From Martelella lutilitoris (GTDB taxonomy: Bacteria; Pseudomonadota; Alphaproteobacteria; Rhizobiales; Rhizobiaceae), in assembly GCF_016598595.1 (NCBI RefSeq), contig NZ_CP066786.1, forward strand, positions 1,263,501-1,327,500: a stretch of 64,000 nucleotides of DNA, read 5' to 3'. Made by a program: the position numbers and the translations under genes. The notes under the pieces are model-generated. The model made no database searches. It was not told where the DNA came from and worked only from the letters and a program-made list of their open reading frames with translations. This document shows, piece by piece, positions 1 to 9,751 of this stretch; positions within the stretch are counted from its first letter, which is position 1, and every line of letters starts with the position of its first letter.

Positions 1-459
1 GCCCTGCAGGATCTGCTGGATGAAGGTGATGTCCTTGCCGCCGGTCGGCGTCGTATCGGAGACCATGTCGACGACCTTGCCGTCTTCGAGCGTATAGCGG
101 GCGATCTTGTCAACGCGGCCATTGCCGTTGAAGTAGACCGCCAGGATTTCCTGATTGACGAGGCGCGGCTTCTGGAACTCGAAACGGCGCTCCTTGCGCT
201 GCGAGATGTAGAACAGGACCTCGTTGTCGAAGGTCGCCGTCGTTGACGGCTGGCCGAGCGTCAGCACGACCTGCTCGCGGCTCGACCCTTCCTTCACAAG
301 CTGCAGCCGCTCTTCGTCGACCACATAACCCTGATAGAAGACGTCCTTGGTGCCGATCACGTCGGAGGTCGAGCACCCTGCGGTAAAGAGCGCGACGGCG
401 ACGAGCGCGCCCGCGGCAGCCGGACGAACCGGTCTGAAATCAAAATAGTCTCGGCGCAT
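1..459 (-). CDS. bamE: Outer membrane protein assembly factor BamE (partial)
   Basis: SmpA/OmlA (BamE) lipoprotein of the beta-barrel assembly machine, expected at the inner face of the outer membrane. The visible 153 codons start at ATG 459 (MRRDYFDFRPVRP). They show a hydrophobic export segment ending in FTAGC with the lipidation Cys at residue 29. The BamE core follows: QGYVVDEERL, then a GSSREQVVLTLGQPS turn and YFNGNGRVDKI strands. The C-terminus runs off the left edge, so the gene is incomplete here. It is divergent from the gene at 767. Family assignment is firm; the exact start is inferred from the lack of a better upstream ATG. Confidence 0.9.
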   Translation of the reverse strand, partial: MRRDYFDFRPVRPAAAGALVAVALFTAGCSTSDVIGTKDVFYQGYVVDEERLQLVKEGSSREQVVLTLGQPSTTATFDNEVLFYISQRKERRFEFQKPRLVNQEILAVYFNGNGRVDKIARYTLEDGKVVDMVSDTTPTGGKDITFIQQILQG

Positions 460-766
460 CTTCAAGCGTCCACTCCCTGGCAAACTTCATATCAGGCCGG
501 CGAAGCCTTCCGGCCGGCCGCCGTGTTTCATATTATGCAGGCGTCGCCTTCAACGAAGGTCGGCTTTGGCCGCGATTCCCGGTTGCGGGCGCGGGACGCG
601 CAAACTACCATTGACCATGGTTCCGTTTGAGCGCACAGACCGCCTGCTGCCGGATGAACCCGAAGCCTCGCGTTTTCCAACTCAACTGGATAAACCAGCT
701 TGTGCCGGGATGCAATTGTTCGGGCGGTTTGCGGCCGGTGGCTAAAGCCAAGTCAAAGAGAGTGGA
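460..766. other. Divergent intergenic region bamE / Cbp3-like gene
   Basis: A 307-bp spacer between divergent genes. It must hold the promoters of both but shows no convincing -35/-10 pair by eye. A GAGAGTGGA purine stretch just before ATG 767 can serve as ribosome binding site for the right-hand gene. No RNA gene or repeat was recognised. Confidence 0.5.
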
Positions 767-1321
767 ATGGTCCTGAGGATTTTCGGCAAGAACCGCGCCA
801 ACCGCATGATCGTGCAGCGCCAATATGGCGTGATCACGGCAACGGCGCGGCAACCCTGTTTCTATACGGATTACGGTGTTCCGGATACGGTAATGGGCCG
901 TTTCGAGATGCTGTCCGTGGTGATGATCCTTTTCCTGCAGCGCACCTCGAAATCCTCGGACAGCGGCAAGCAGATGGCCCAGGAGGTCGTCGACGCCTTC
1001 TTCATGGATATCGACTATTCGATTCGCGAGCTTGGCGTCGGCGACAATTCGGTTCCCAAGCGGATGAAAAAGCTGGCGGGCATGTTCTATGGTCGCCTGG
1101 AACGCTATGTGCGCTGTCTGCAGCATCGCGATCTGGAACAGCTTGCGATCGCGCTTGCACAGAATATTCACGCGGCAGATGCCGATCACGGCGAGATGGC
1201 GGAGCTCGCCCGCTGGATGCTGGAAAATGCCGATCACCTCGGCAGGATCGATGAAATTGTGGTGGAAACGGGGATGGTGAGCTTCCTCGTGCCCGAAAGC
1301 ATGGAGACGGGACGTGCCTGA
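767..1321 (+). CDS. Ubiquinol-cytochrome c chaperone (Cbp3/UQCC1 family)
   Basis: 184-aa protein matching the alphaproteobacterial ubiquinol-cytochrome c chaperone family, homologous to mitochondrial Cbp3/UQCC1, which assists cytochrome b maturation in the bc1 complex. Recognisable blocks are YTDYGVPDTVMGRFEML near residues 30-45, the conserved DAFFMDIDYSIRELGVGD block near 75-92, and VPKRMKKLAGMFYGRLERY near 95-113. The start has a GAGAGTGGA purine stretch immediately upstream. Its stop overlaps the GTG start of the yceD-like gene by 8 nt, so the two are translationally linked. No signal peptide is seen, consistent with a cytoplasmic assembly factor. Confidence 0.85.
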   Translation: MVLRIFGKNRANRMIVQRQYGVITATARQPCFYTDYGVPDTVMGRFEMLSVVMILFLQRTSKSSDSGKQMAQEVVDAFFMDIDYSIRELGVGDNSVPKRMKKLAGMFYGRLERYVRCLQHRDLEQLAIALAQNIHAADADHGEMAELARWMLENADHLGRIDEIVVETGMVSFLVPESMETGRA

Positions 1322-1898
1322 CAGGAATGCAAACGAGAAGCCCCTGCCGTTCTCGCGCCCCTTTACAGTTGCGCGCGCGGCTGCGGTGCCGTTTGAGATG
1401 CGCCTTGAAGCGGAGGAAGACGAGCTTGAGCGGCTGGCCGGCTTTCTCGATGTCGATGCCGTGACCGCGCTTGCGGCCGATCTCAGGATCACGCCTTTCC
1501 GGCGCGAGGGCGTGCGGGTGAGGGGCGAGGTCAAGGCGCATATCGTGCAGTCCTGCGTGGTGACGCTGGAGCCGATCGAGTCGGATCTTGCAGAGCCGGT
1601 GGATGCGACTTATCTGCCCGAGCAGTCCCGCCAGTTCAGGCGCAAGGTCAATGAGGAAGGCGAACTTCTGGTCGATCCCGAAGGGCCTGATGACCCTGAG
1701 CCTTTTTCCGGCAGCGAGATCGATATCGCCGCTGTCGTCATAGAGGCGATCGGCCTTGCCATCGATCCCTATCCGCGCAAGCCCGATGCGGAACTGCCGC
1801 CGGACGTCAGCGATGAGGACGACGAAGGAGAGGCGACGGCAGAAAAGGAATCGCCTTTCGCCGCGCTGAAGGACTGGAAGGGCGGAGGAGAAGAGTAG
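1314..1898 (+). CDS. YceD/DUF177 family protein
   Basis: 194-aa acidic protein of the DUF177 (YceD) family, often found just upstream of plsX or rpmF and linked to 23S rRNA/ribosome biogenesis in other organisms. The typical DUF177 strand [21 protein letters not shown] lies near residues 63-83, followed by the acidic EVDLP-type segment (here [22 protein letters not shown]). It starts at GTG 1314, overlapping the upstream chaperone gene by 8 nt. The C-terminus is strongly charged and ends [13 protein letters not shown]. It is probably co-transcribed with plsX about 140 bp downstream. Confidence 0.85.
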   Translation: MPDRNANEKPLPFSRPFTVARAAAVPFEMRLEAEEDELERLAGFLDVDAVTALAADLRITPFRREGVRVRGEVKAHIVQSCVVTLEPIESDLAEPVDATYLPEQSRQFRRKVNEEGELLVDPEGPDDPEPFSGSEIDIAAVVIEAIGLAIDPYPRKPDAELPPDVSDEDDEGEATAEKESPFAALKDWKGGGEE

Positions 1899-2040
1899 GC
1901 GACGGAGAAGAGAGCCCTTCCGGCACGGCCTTTGCTGCTGTCGGACCGGGCTTTCCGACAAAACGCATGTTAATTGCTGTTTTTGCCGCGCGGCAGTTGT
2001 CTCCCGCAGCAAAAACGGTATTTTGGCCCGGCTTCTCCGG

Positions 2041-3114
2041 ATGCGTGCAAACAGGGATCCCGAACGTTTGATTAGAATTTCCATTGATGCCATGGGGGGA
2101 GATGTCGGACCGGAGGTCGCCGTTGCCGGCGCGGCCGAGGCTCTGACGCGCCACCCCGACATCAGCTACATTCTCTACGGCCGGCAATCAGCCATCGAAC
2201 CGCTGCTTGCGTCCTATCCCAAACTCAAGGAACAGGCGCGCGTTGTCGATTGCGAGGTTGCAGTCGGCATGGACGAGAAGCCTAGCCAGGCCTTGCGGCG
2301 CGGCCGCAACGTCTCCAGCATGTGGCGCGCGATCGAGGCGGTGAAGGAGAATGAATCCGACGCGGCCGTCTCGGCGGGCAATACCGGCGCGCTGATGGCC
2401 ATGGCGATGTTCTGTCTGAAGACCATGCCCGACATCGACCGCCCCGCGATCGCCGGCATATGGCCGACGCTGAAAGGCGAAAGCATCGTTCTCGACATTG
2501 GCGCGACGATCGGCGCGGACGCCAAGCAACTCCTCGATTTCGCCCTGATGGGCGGGGCCATGGCGCGCGCGCTGTTCGAGCTGAAGAAACCGACCGTCGG
2601 CCTCCTCAATGTCGGCGTCGAGGAGGTGAAGGGCGTCGAGCAGGTCAAGGAAGCGGGGAAGCTTCTCCGCGAGGCCGACATCGACAATCTCGACTATGCC
2701 GGATTTGTCGAGGGCGACGATCTCGGCCGGGGCACGGTGGACGTCTTCGTCGTCGAGGGCTTTACCGGCAATATCGCGCTGAAGACGGCCGAGGGCACGG
2801 CCCGTCAGATTGCTGAATACCTGCGTTCGGCAATGTCGCGGACCCTGATGTCGCGCATCGGCTATCTGCTTGCCCGCGGCGCGTTCCGCATGCTGCGCGA
2901 GAAGCTTGATCCGCGCAAGGTCAATGGCGGGGTCTTTCTCGGCCTGAATGGCATCGTCATCAAAAGTCACGGCAGCACCGATGCCGAGGGCTATGCCTCG
3001 GCAATCGAGGTTGCCTATGACATGGTGCACAACGGTCTGCAGGCCAAGATCCAGCATGATCTGAGCGAGTACCATGCGCGTAATGAATCACCCATGGGGC
3101 CGGAAGCGGCCTGA
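2041..3114 (+). CDS. plsX: Phosphate acyltransferase PlsX
   Basis: Acyl-ACP:phosphate acyltransferase, which makes acyl-phosphate for the first acylation of glycerol-3-phosphate in phospholipid synthesis; soluble and membrane-associated. The N-terminal [15 protein letters not shown] signature, [27 protein letters not shown] and [12 protein letters not shown] blocks are all present. I placed the start at ATG 2041. A TTG at 2068 would give [12 protein letters not shown], which fits the usual family N-terminus better, so the first nine residues are uncertain. It is followed 57 bp later by fabH, the conserved fatty-acid/phospholipid pairing. Confidence 0.92.
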   Translation: MRANRDPERLIRISIDAMGGDVGPEVAVAGAAEALTRHPDISYILYGRQSAIEPLLASYPKLKEQARVVDCEVAVGMDEKPSQALRRGRNVSSMWRAIEAVKENESDAAVSAGNTGALMAMAMFCLKTMPDIDRPAIAGIWPTLKGESIVLDIGATIGADAKQLLDFALMGGAMARALFELKKPTVGLLNVGVEEVKGVEQVKEAGKLLREADIDNLDYAGFVEGDDLGRGTVDVFVVEGFTGNIALKTAEGTARQIAEYLRSAMSRTLMSRIGYLLARGAFRMLREKLDPRKVNGGVFLGLNGIVIKSHGSTDAEGYASAIEVAYDMVHNGLQAKIQHDLSEYHARNESPMGPEAA

Positions 3115-3171
3115 AGCGGCAGTGCGTCATCGGCCCTCCGGCCATGGCGCCTGCCAACAAGGAATAACAGT

Positions 3172-4140
3172 ATGATCCGTTCTGTCGTTTGTGGTTTCGG
3201 TTCGGCGCTGCCGGAGCGCGTGGTGACCAATGACGAACTGCGGCAGCTTGTGGACACCTCCGACAGCTGGATCCAGCAGCGCACCGGCATTCGCCAGCGC
3301 TATATCGCCGGTCCCGACGAGACCACGGCATCGCTCGGCGAACAGGCCGCGCGCGCGGCGCTGGACAATGCGGGGCTTACGCCGGCGGATATCGACCTGA
3401 TCGTGGTCGCGACCTCGACGCCGGACAACACCTTTCCGGCAACGGCGGTGAACATCCAGAACCGGCTCGGCATGGAGCACGGCTTTGCCTTCGATATGCA
3501 GGCGGTCTGTTCCGGCTTCGTCTTTGCGCTGACGACGGCCGACAATTTCATCCGCGCCGGGCGTGCGCGCCGGGTTCTGGTGATCGGCGCGGAGACGTTT
3601 TCGCGGCTTCTCGACTGGACCGACCGGACGACCTGCGTGCTGTTCGGCGATGGCGCCGGCGCGCTCGTGCTGGAGGCACAGGAGGAGGGCGACGCCGGAA
3701 ACCGCGGTATCATTGCCGCCAGCCTGCGCTCGGATGGTTCCCATTGCAAAAAGCTCTATGTCGACGGCGGGGTGTCCACCACCGGCGATATCGGCCACCT
3801 GCGCATGGAGGGCCGCGAGGTCTTCAAGCATGCCGTCGGCATGATCACCGATGTGATCGAGTCGGCCTTCGCCGAAGCGAAAATCGACATCGACCAACTC
3901 GATTGGCTGGTGCCGCACCAGGCGAACCGCAGGATCATCGAAGGCTCGGCCAAGAAGCTCGGCATTCCGATGGACAAGGTTGTCGTGACCGTGGATCAGC
4001 ACGCCAATACCTCGGCGGCCTCCATTCCGCTGGCGCTGGCAACGGCTGCAGGCGATGGCCGGATCAAACGCGGCGACATGGTGATGCTGGAGGCGATGGG
4101 CGGCGGATTTACCTGGGGTGCGGTGCTTTTGCGCTGGTAA
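3172..4140 (+). CDS. fabH: 3-oxoacyl-ACP synthase III (FabH)
   Basis: Ketoacyl-ACP synthase III condenses acetyl-CoA with malonyl-ACP to start type II fatty acid synthesis in the cytoplasm. The 322-aa product has the family length. Catalytic motifs are visible: Cys in AVCSGF (near residue 112), His in [10 protein letters not shown] and Asn in HANTSAAS, giving the Cys-His-Asn triad. It also has the [11 protein letters not shown]-terminal block and the C-terminal [13 protein letters not shown] ending. It lies directly downstream of plsX and probably shares its transcript. Confidence 0.96.
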   Translation: MIRSVVCGFGSALPERVVTNDELRQLVDTSDSWIQQRTGIRQRYIAGPDETTASLGEQAARAALDNAGLTPADIDLIVVATSTPDNTFPATAVNIQNRLGMEHGFAFDMQAVCSGFVFALTTADNFIRAGRARRVLVIGAETFSRLLDWTDRTTCVLFGDGAGALVLEAQEEGDAGNRGIIAASLRSDGSHCKKLYVDGGVSTTGDIGHLRMEGREVFKHAVGMITDVIESAFAEAKIDIDQLDWLVPHQANRRIIEGSAKKLGIPMDKVVVTVDQHANTSAASIPLALATAAGDGRIKRGDMVMLEAMGGGFTWGAVLLRW

Positions 4141-4244
4141 TGCGCTTCCGGCAACGAAATCAGTCCTTTCACACGCTTGACCGCTTTGCCCCGCGGCAAT
4201 AGTGTCATGTTCAAGGGGATTTTGACAGAATTTGGGATGCGGCG

Positions 4245-4589
4245 ATGCCTGGCAAAACTGTGACGCGTGCGGATCTGGCCGAGTCGGTGTTCCGCAAGGT
4301 GGGACTTTCCCGCACGGAATCGGCCGAGCTGGTCGAAACCGTCATCGATGAAATCTGCGATGCGATCGTCAAGGGCGAGACGGTGAAGCTCTCCTCCTTC
4401 GCGACCTTTCAGGTGCGCGACAAGAACGAACGCATCGGCCGGAACCCGAAGACCGGAGAGGAAGTGCCGATCTCGCCGCGCCGGGTCATGACCTTCAAGG
4501 CCTCCAACGTGCTGAAGCAGAAGATTCTCAAGGCCCATCTCAACCGCAAGCACAAGGCCGAAAAGGCCGCGCAGAAATCGGCCTCCTGA
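4245..4589 (+). CDS. ihfA: Integration host factor subunit alpha
   Basis: 114-aa DNA-bending protein of the HU/IHF family; heterodimerises with IhfB and organises nucleoid, promoters and recombination sites, including phage att sites. The alpha-subunit pattern is clear: [13 protein letters not shown]-terminus, [12 protein letters not shown] and the DNA-wrapping arm [19 protein letters not shown]. The lysine-rich C-terminal tail ([16 protein letters not shown]) is longer than in Escherichia coli, as usual in alphaproteobacteria. It sits between fabH and merR. Confidence 0.95.
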   Translation: MPGKTVTRADLAESVFRKVGLSRTESAELVETVIDEICDAIVKGETVKLSSFATFQVRDKNERIGRNPKTGEEVPISPRRVMTFKASNVLKQKILKAHLNRKHKAEKAAQKSAS

Positions 4590-4692
4590 GGCGCCTGCCG
4601 GAACGGCTTTCGCCCGGCTTGCCTTGCCGGCCTTATCGCGCTGAAATACAGGTCTGATTCGATCATTGTGGCAGGCGAGGACGGCTGAACCC

Positions 4693-5217
4693 ATGGACAA
4701 GTCTCCCGAGGCATTTCGCACCATTTCCGAAGTGGCGGAAGAACTGGAGCTGCCGCAACACGTGCTGCGCTTCTGGGAAACGCGTTTCACCCAGGTCAAG
4801 CCGATGAAGCGGGGCGGCGGCAGGCGCTACTATCGCCCCGAGGACATCGAGCTTCTGAAGGGTATCCGCCATCTCCTTTATGATCACGGCTACACCATCA
4901 AGGGCGTCCAGAAGCTGCTGAAGAGCAATGGCAACCGTTTCGTCACAGCGATCGGCAGCGGCGACGCCGAGCTTGTCGAGGCGCTGGCCGTCCCTCCCGA
5001 GGCCCGGCAACACGAGGACCAGCCTTCTATTTTCGATGATGACCAGGTGGTCGGCCGACCGAAGAAGGCGGGCGGGACCGGCTTCTTCCGCCGCAAGAAG
5101 GACGAGGAGGGGGCCATCGACCCCGCTTCCGGCCTCGCGCGTTCGGATGACGCGCTGCTGCAGGAAGTCCTCTACGACCTGCTGGAATGCAAGCGTCTGC
5201 TCGATCAGGTGCGCTGA
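4693..5217 (+). CDS. MerR family transcriptional regulator
   Basis: 174-aa regulator with an N-terminal MerR winged-helix: [23 protein letters not shown] followed by [36 protein letters not shown]. The start at ATG 4693 ([10 protein letters not shown]) was preferred over 4666 because the family begins this way and a GAGGACGG purine stretch lies just upstream. The C-terminal half is acidic and low complexity, with no metal-binding cysteines, so it is not a metal sensor of the classical type. This is the MerR gene that follows ihfA in rhizobia; its target is unknown to me. Confidence 0.88.
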   Translation: MDKSPEAFRTISEVAEELELPQHVLRFWETRFTQVKPMKRGGGRRYYRPEDIELLKGIRHLLYDHGYTIKGVQKLLKSNGNRFVTAIGSGDAELVEALAVPPEARQHEDQPSIFDDDQVVGRPKKAGGTGFFRRKKDEEGAIDPASGLARSDDALLQEVLYDLLECKRLLDQVR

Positions 5218-5290
5218 CGGTCTGCATATCCCAGAACCCCGGCAATGGGGCCTTCAGACTGCTGACGAAGCCATCCTGTTTACGGACGTC

Positions 5291-5313
5291 ATCCTCGGCC
5301 TTGTGCCGAGGAT
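5291..5313. repeat. Short palindromic intergenic repeat
   Basis: ATCCTCGGC and GCCGAGGAT form a perfect 9-bp stem around a 5-nt loop. The sequence around it (GTCATCCTCGGCC..GAGGATCTAACC) is like the dispersed palindromes seen between genes in many Rhizobiales. Copy number outside this window cannot be seen. Confidence 0.55.
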
Positions 5314-5472
5314 CTAACCACCCTTCCGCACGAGCAGCGCTGGTGTCTCGAAATGTATTGTATTTAAATAAAACCTCGCCCGAGATGCTTGTCGCGGCGA
5401 TGCGTGTTTAGATGCTCGGGACGGGCCCGAGCATGTCGAATGAGGGTGACGCGCGCTTCGTCAACAAACTGA

Positions 5473-5492
5473 AGCCCCGGCAACGGGGCTTT
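5473..5492 (+). terminator. Possible intrinsic terminator downstream of merR
   Basis: A 7-bp perfect stem (AGCCCCG / CGGGGCT) with a GCAA loop is followed by only TT before GGC. The T-tract is weak, so it may be a palindromic repeat rather than a strong terminator. It lies about 250 bp after the merR stop and faces the P-type ATPase. Confidence 0.4.
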
Positions 5493-5735
5493 GGCATGTC
5501 TGCGGCCAGGTCCCGCATCGGTGTTGATCGTCTTCAAATTCCTGTCTTCACGGCTGCGCTATAGTGTCCGCCAGAGGCGGAATTGCGACTCCCATATTGC
5601 CAAAACCGCCCCATTCTGCTTCCACTTATGGTGGCAATTTCGTATCGTCTCAATACGAAAGCCGGTTTCGGGGGTGAGTTTGCGGATCGCGACGGCGGTG
5701 CCCGACACGATGCGCCATGATTTTGGAGAATGATG

Positions 5736-8285
5736 ATGGCGGAGAATGCAGCGGCCAATGACCTGGAGAGCCTGCCGGTCGAGGCGGTTCTGGAAAAGCT
5801 CGGCGTCGACCCCGAAAAGGGCCTGAGCGCGGCGGAGGCGCAAAAGCGGCTGGCGCAATATGGCCCCAACGCATTGCCCGAGGAAAAGACCAGCCTTTTC
5901 AAGAAGATTGCCCAGCACTTCGTCGGCCCGATCGCCTTCATGATCGAGGCCGCCGCGCTGGTGTCTTTGATCCTCGGGGATACGGGCGACTTCATCATCA
6001 TCTTCGGCCTGCTGCTCTTCAACGCCGGCCTCGAATTCTACCAGGACAGCAAGGCGACGAGCGCGCTCGCGGCACTCAAGAACTCGCTCGCCCCGCAGGC
6101 AACGGCGCTGCGCGACGGCAAGTTCGCCGTCATCGACGCTGCGACGCTCGTGCCGGGCGACATCATCAAGATCAGGCTCGGCGGCATCGTGCCCGCCGAT
6201 GTCCGTCTGGTCTCCGGCGACTATGCCTCGATCGACCAGGCGGCGCTGACGGGCGAGTCGCTTCCGGTCAACAAAAAGGTCGGCGACACGGCCTACTCGG
6301 GCAGTGTGGTGAAACAGGGCGAGATGGCGGCCGTCGTCACCGGAACGGGGTCGGAAACCTTCTTCGGCCGCACGGCAAAGCTTGTGGCCGGGGCCGGCGC
6401 CGTCAGCCAGGCGCAGAAGGCGATGTTCCAGATCGGCAACTTTCTCATCGTCGTGGCGGTCGTGCTGGCGATGATCATGGTCGCCGTCCAGGTCTATGTC
6501 GACATCGTCAAGACCGACAACTGGGGTCTCGCCGATGCGCTCGGCATTCTGCAATTCGTGCTGGTGCTCTTGGTCGCCTCCATTCCCGTGGCGATGCCGG
6601 CGGTGTTTTCCATCACCATGGCGCTCGGCGCGCTGGCGTTGTCGAAGGAGAAGGCGATCGTCTCGCGTCTGTCATCGATCGACGAAATGGCCGGCGCTGA
6701 TATTCTCTGCTCCGACAAGACCGGAACGCTGACGAAGAACATCCTGACGCTCGGCGATCCGATCCCGGTCGGCGGAGCCACGCCTGAGGACATCGTGCTG
6801 GCCGGCGCGCTCGCCTCGCGCGCCGAGGACGGCGATGCGATCGACGGCGCGGTGATCGGCGCCCTTGCCGACAAGGCCGTGCTCGAGCAGTACACCATCG
6901 GCAAGTTCACGCCGTTTGATCCGGTGTCGAAGCGCACCGAGGCGACCGTCACCGGTGCGGACGGCAAGGCGTTCCTGACATCCAAGGGCGCGCCGCATGC
7001 GATCGTTCTCCTGGCCAATGCGGAAAAGGCGGTTGCCGATGAAGTCGACGCTCATGTCGCCGAACTTGGCGCCAAGGGCTATCGCGCGCTCGCCGTGGCC
7101 CGATCCGATGACGGCGGCGAGACCTGGACGCTGCTCGGCATCCTGCCGATGTTCGATCCGCCGCGCGATGATTCGAAGCAGACGATCGAGAATGTCCGCG
7201 CCAAGGGCGTCGCCGTGAAAATGATCACTGGCGACGACACCGCGATTGCCAAGGAGACGGCGCGCCAGCTCGGTCTCGGCACCAATATCCTGCCGGCCGC
7301 CGAAGTCTTCCCGAAGGACATGGACCCCGACAATGTGCCCGGCCCGATCGCCAACCGGATCCTGACGGCGGACGGCTTTGCCCGGGTGTTTCCCGAGCAC
7401 AAATACGCGATCGTCAAGACTTTCCAGAAAAACGGGCATCTGGTGGCCATGACCGGCGACGGCGTCAATGACGCGCCGGCGCTGAAACAGGCCGATTGCG
7501 GCATCGCCGTCTCCGGCGCGACGGATGCGGCGCGGGGCGCTGCGGCGCTGATCCTGACGGCGCCCGGTCTTTCCGTGATCCAGAACGCGATCGACGAGGC
7601 GCGGCGCATCTTCGGGCGGATCACCAGCTACACGATCTATCGGGTGGCGCTGACCATGGACATCATGTTCCTGGTGGTGCTTTCGACCATCTTCCTCGGC
7701 TTCCAGCCGCTGACGCCGATCATGATCGTGCTGATGTCGCTTCTCGACGATATCCCGATCATGACGGTGGCCTATGACAATACCAGCGTCTCCGAACAGC
7801 CGATCCGGTGGCGCATGCCGCATCTTCTGTCGGTTTCCGCCGTTCTCGGCTTTGCCTCGATCGTCCAGTCCTTCGGCCTTTTGCTGATGGGCATGGAAGT
7901 GCTGTCGGAACCGGGACGCTGGGCGGGGCTTGGGCTGACCGACCAGTCCCACCTCCAGTCGATGATGTTCCTGCAGCTGGTCGCCGGCGGTCATCTGCTG
8001 ATGCTGGTCAGCCGCAAGGAAAACTGGTTCATGAAGAAGCCCTATCCGGCCCGGCCGCTGCTGATCGCCATCTTCGCCACGCAGCTCGTCGCGGTGCTGA
8101 TGTGCGGCTTCGGCATCATCGTTCCCGAAATCCCGTGGAGGCTGATCGGCTTCGTCTGGATCTACCTGATTGTCTGGTTGTTCATCATCGGGCTGGTCAG
8201 GATCGGCATCGACCACGTTCTCGAAAACCGCAGCGCCCGGCGGGCCATGTCCATCGACGTGGTCAACGAACGGCTGTTCCGCTAG
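5736..8285 (+). CDS. Plasma-membrane H+-ATPase type P-type ATPase
   Basis: 849-aa P-type ATPase of the P3A (plasma-membrane proton-efflux) group, predicted to export protons at the cost of ATP across the inner membrane. Seen: cation-transporter N domain, actuator motif LTGESLPV, phosphorylation motif DKTGTLT with the aspartate at residue 327, hinge motif TGDGVNDAPALKQAD, and about ten hydrophobic segments (for example FVLVLLVASIPVAMPAVFSITMAL split around residue 280). There is no N-terminal CxxC metal domain, arguing against heavy-metal transport. Three consecutive ATG codons occur at 5730-5738. The third has the best spacing (7 nt) from GGAG at 5725, so I chose it. Confidence 0.88.
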   Translation: MAENAAANDLESLPVEAVLEKLGVDPEKGLSAAEAQKRLAQYGPNALPEEKTSLFKKIAQHFVGPIAFMIEAAALVSLILGDTGDFIIIFGLLLFNAGLEFYQDSKATSALAALKNSLAPQATALRDGKFAVIDAATLVPGDIIKIRLGGIVPADVRLVSGDYASIDQAALTGESLPVNKKVGDTAYSGSVVKQGEMAAVVTGTGSETFFGRTAKLVAGAGAVSQAQKAMFQIGNFLIVVAVVLAMIMVAVQVYVDIVKTDNWGLADALGILQFVLVLLVASIPVAMPAVFSITMALGALALSKEKAIVSRLSSIDEMAGADILCSDKTGTLTKNILTLGDPIPVGGATPEDIVLAGALASRAEDGDAIDGAVIGALADKAVLEQYTIGKFTPFDPVSKRTEATVTGADGKAFLTSKGAPHAIVLLANAEKAVADEVDAHVAELGAKGYRALAVARSDDGGETWTLLGILPMFDPPRDDSKQTIENVRAKGVAVKMITGDDTAIAKETARQLGLGTNILPAAEVFPKDMDPDNVPGPIANRILTADGFARVFPEHKYAIVKTFQKNGHLVAMTGDGVNDAPALKQADCGIAVSGATDAARGAAALILTAPGLSVIQNAIDEARRIFGRITSYTIYRVALTMDIMFLVVLSTIFLGFQPLTPIMIVLMSLLDDIPIMTVAYDNTSVSEQPIRWRMPHLLSVSAVLGFASIVQSFGLLLMGMEVLSEPGRWAGLGLTDQSHLQSMMFLQLVAGGHLLMLVSRKENWFMKKPYPARPLLIAIFATQLVAVLMCGFGIIVPEIPWRLIGFVWIYLIVWLFIIGLVRIGIDHVLENRSARRAMSIDVVNERLFR

Positions 8286-8327
8286 CGCATCGGCCCGAAA
8301 ATCGATTTCGGTTTTCGGATCGATGCG
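8286..8327. terminator. Long inverted repeat after the P-type ATPase
   Basis: CGCATCG (8286-8292) pairs with CGATGCG (8321-8327), and CCGAAAA (8295-8301) pairs with TTTTCGG (8312-8318), with two short mismatched positions between. It begins one base after the ATPase stop. It probably ends or stabilises that transcript, although there is no T-tract on the plus strand. Confidence 0.5.
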
Positions 8328-8358
8328 TTAGTCTCTGTCAACAACAGGAGGCCTGCCG

Positions 8359-9192
8359 ATGGATTTTCGCGAGAAACTGAGGATCGAGCCCGCAAGTGCG
8401 GTCCGGCTTGCCGATATCGACCCGTCCTTTCACGGCAATATCAAGGACAAGGAAGAGGGCAAGGCCGCGCTTGACGCGGTGCTCGACGAGATCACGCCGC
8501 TGCAGGAAAAGCTCTATGCGGAGAAGAAGCACGCGCTTCTCGTCGTGCTGCAGGGCATCGACGCCGCCGGCAAGGACGGCGTGTGCTGGCATGTGATCCG
8601 GGCAATGAACCCGCAGGGCACCTATGTCGCGAGCTTCAAACAGCCGACCGAAACGGAAAAGGCCCACGACTTTCTCTGGCGCGTGCACCAGCGCACGCCG
8701 GCGCTCGGCCAGGTCGCCGTCTTCAACCGTTCCCATTACGAAGACGTTCTGGTCGCCCGCGTCCACAATCTCGTGCCCGAAAGCGTCTGGTCCAAGCGCT
8801 ACCGGCAAATCAACCATTTCGAGGAGTTTCTCTCCGAAAACGGCGTCAGCATCGTCAAGTTCTTCCTCTATATTTCCAAGGACGAGCAGCTTGATCGCTT
8901 CGAGAAGCGGCTGGAGGACAAGGAGCGCCAGTGGAAGATTTCCGGCTCGGACTATTCCGAGCGGGAGCGCTGGGACGACTATATCGCAGCCTATGAGGAC
9001 ATGCTGTCTAAATGCTCGACCGAGCATGCACCCTGGTATGTGCTGCCGGCCAACCGGAAATGGTTCCGCAACCTGGCGACGGCTGAGATCATCCACAAGA
9101 CCCTTGTCGACATGCGGATCGAAACGCCGCAGCCGACGGTCGATCTCGACGAGATCTATCGCAAATATCACCATGCGGTGCGCAGCGGCTAA
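8359..9192 (+). CDS. PPK2 family polyphosphate kinase/phosphotransferase
   Basis: 277-aa member of the PPK2 family, which transfers phosphate between inorganic polyphosphate and nucleotides. The Walker A motif LQGIDAAGKDG lies near residues 65-75, the second signature FNRSHYEDVLVARVH near 127-141, and a KERQWKIS lid region follows. The C-terminal ANRKWFRNLATAEII block is typical of the polyphosphate:AMP/ADP subgroup. Class I versus III cannot be decided by eye. It follows the P-type ATPase, and a purine-rich AACAGGAGG ribosome binding site precedes ATG 8359. Confidence 0.9.
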   Translation: MDFREKLRIEPASAVRLADIDPSFHGNIKDKEEGKAALDAVLDEITPLQEKLYAEKKHALLVVLQGIDAAGKDGVCWHVIRAMNPQGTYVASFKQPTETEKAHDFLWRVHQRTPALGQVAVFNRSHYEDVLVARVHNLVPESVWSKRYRQINHFEEFLSENGVSIVKFFLYISKDEQLDRFEKRLEDKERQWKISGSDYSERERWDDYIAAYEDMLSKCSTEHAPWYVLPANRKWFRNLATAEIIHKTLVDMRIETPQPTVDLDEIYRKYHHAVRSG

Positions 9193-9431
9193 GGCCGGTA
9201 TCCTTGGCAATTACGCCGAAAGGTTGTGCTGCGGTGCGATAACGCTCCTTGCAAGTAAGTTATTATCTGTCATAATGCCCCAAGAGGCCCTGGGTGATGG
9301 TGCTGCAGTCTTATATTGCGCTGCATCATTATGCATCTCTTGGTTGTTCGAAGTGGAGACTGCCTGACAATGGTCCGCGCGCGGGCCGTGATCGACTCGA
9401 CATCGACGCCTTTCAGGAGGGCGCGAAAGAT

Positions 9432-9602
9432 ATGCGGGTTTTCTACTGCCAATATTGCGACCATCATCTGCGCTTCGGGCCTGCCGTTTGCTCCGCCTGC
9501 AGCATGCCGACGCCGGTTGCCAATCGGACCCGGTTCTGGGTGAAGCTCGTGGCGGCCGTCATGCTTGCCGCGATCGCGGCCTTCTTTCTGGCGGTGTTCT
9601 GA
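9432..9602 (+). CDS. Small zinc-ribbon membrane protein
   Basis: 56-aa protein with two cysteine pairs, FYCQYCDHH near residues 4-10 and CSACSM near 20-25, which together look like a small zinc ribbon. A single C-terminal transmembrane helix follows (LVAAVMLAAIAAFFLAVF). A longer reading from 9294 exists, but AGGAGG at 9415-9420 sits upstream of ATG 9432, so the short form is favoured. I do not recognise a named family. It lies between ppk2 and the antiporter. Confidence 0.6.
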   Translation: MRVFYCQYCDHHLRFGPAVCSACSMPTPVANRTRFWVKLVAAVMLAAIAAFFLAVF

Positions 9603-9751
9603 GAACAATTCCTTCAATCAAGAATAAAAACGTTCACGCTTGCTGACTTACGCGCGTGATTTCGGCTAAGTTGAATGTCTTCAAGGGTTTGGGTAACGGA
9701 ACCCGGCCGACGAAGAGCCACGGCTTCGTCGCGCCAGGCGTTTGGGAAAGG

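Larger units (their letters stand above)
5218..5735. other. Intergenic region with several GC hairpins
   Basis: 518 bp without a convincing gene. It contains perfect inverted repeats: 5291-5299/5305-5313, 5412-5420/5426-5434, 5473-5479/5484-5490 and 5638-5645/5653-5660, plus a CCCC/GGGG pair at 5237-5250. The first resembles the short palindromic intergenic repeats common in rhizobial genomes. The last (TTTCGTAT arms) lies about 75-100 bp before the P-type ATPase start and could be an operator, but this is only positional inference. Confidence 0.6.

Noticed and set aside
605..2162. Minus-strand open frames over the chaperone and yceD genes
   Set aside because: They cover plus-strand genes with strong family matches and show no domain of their own.
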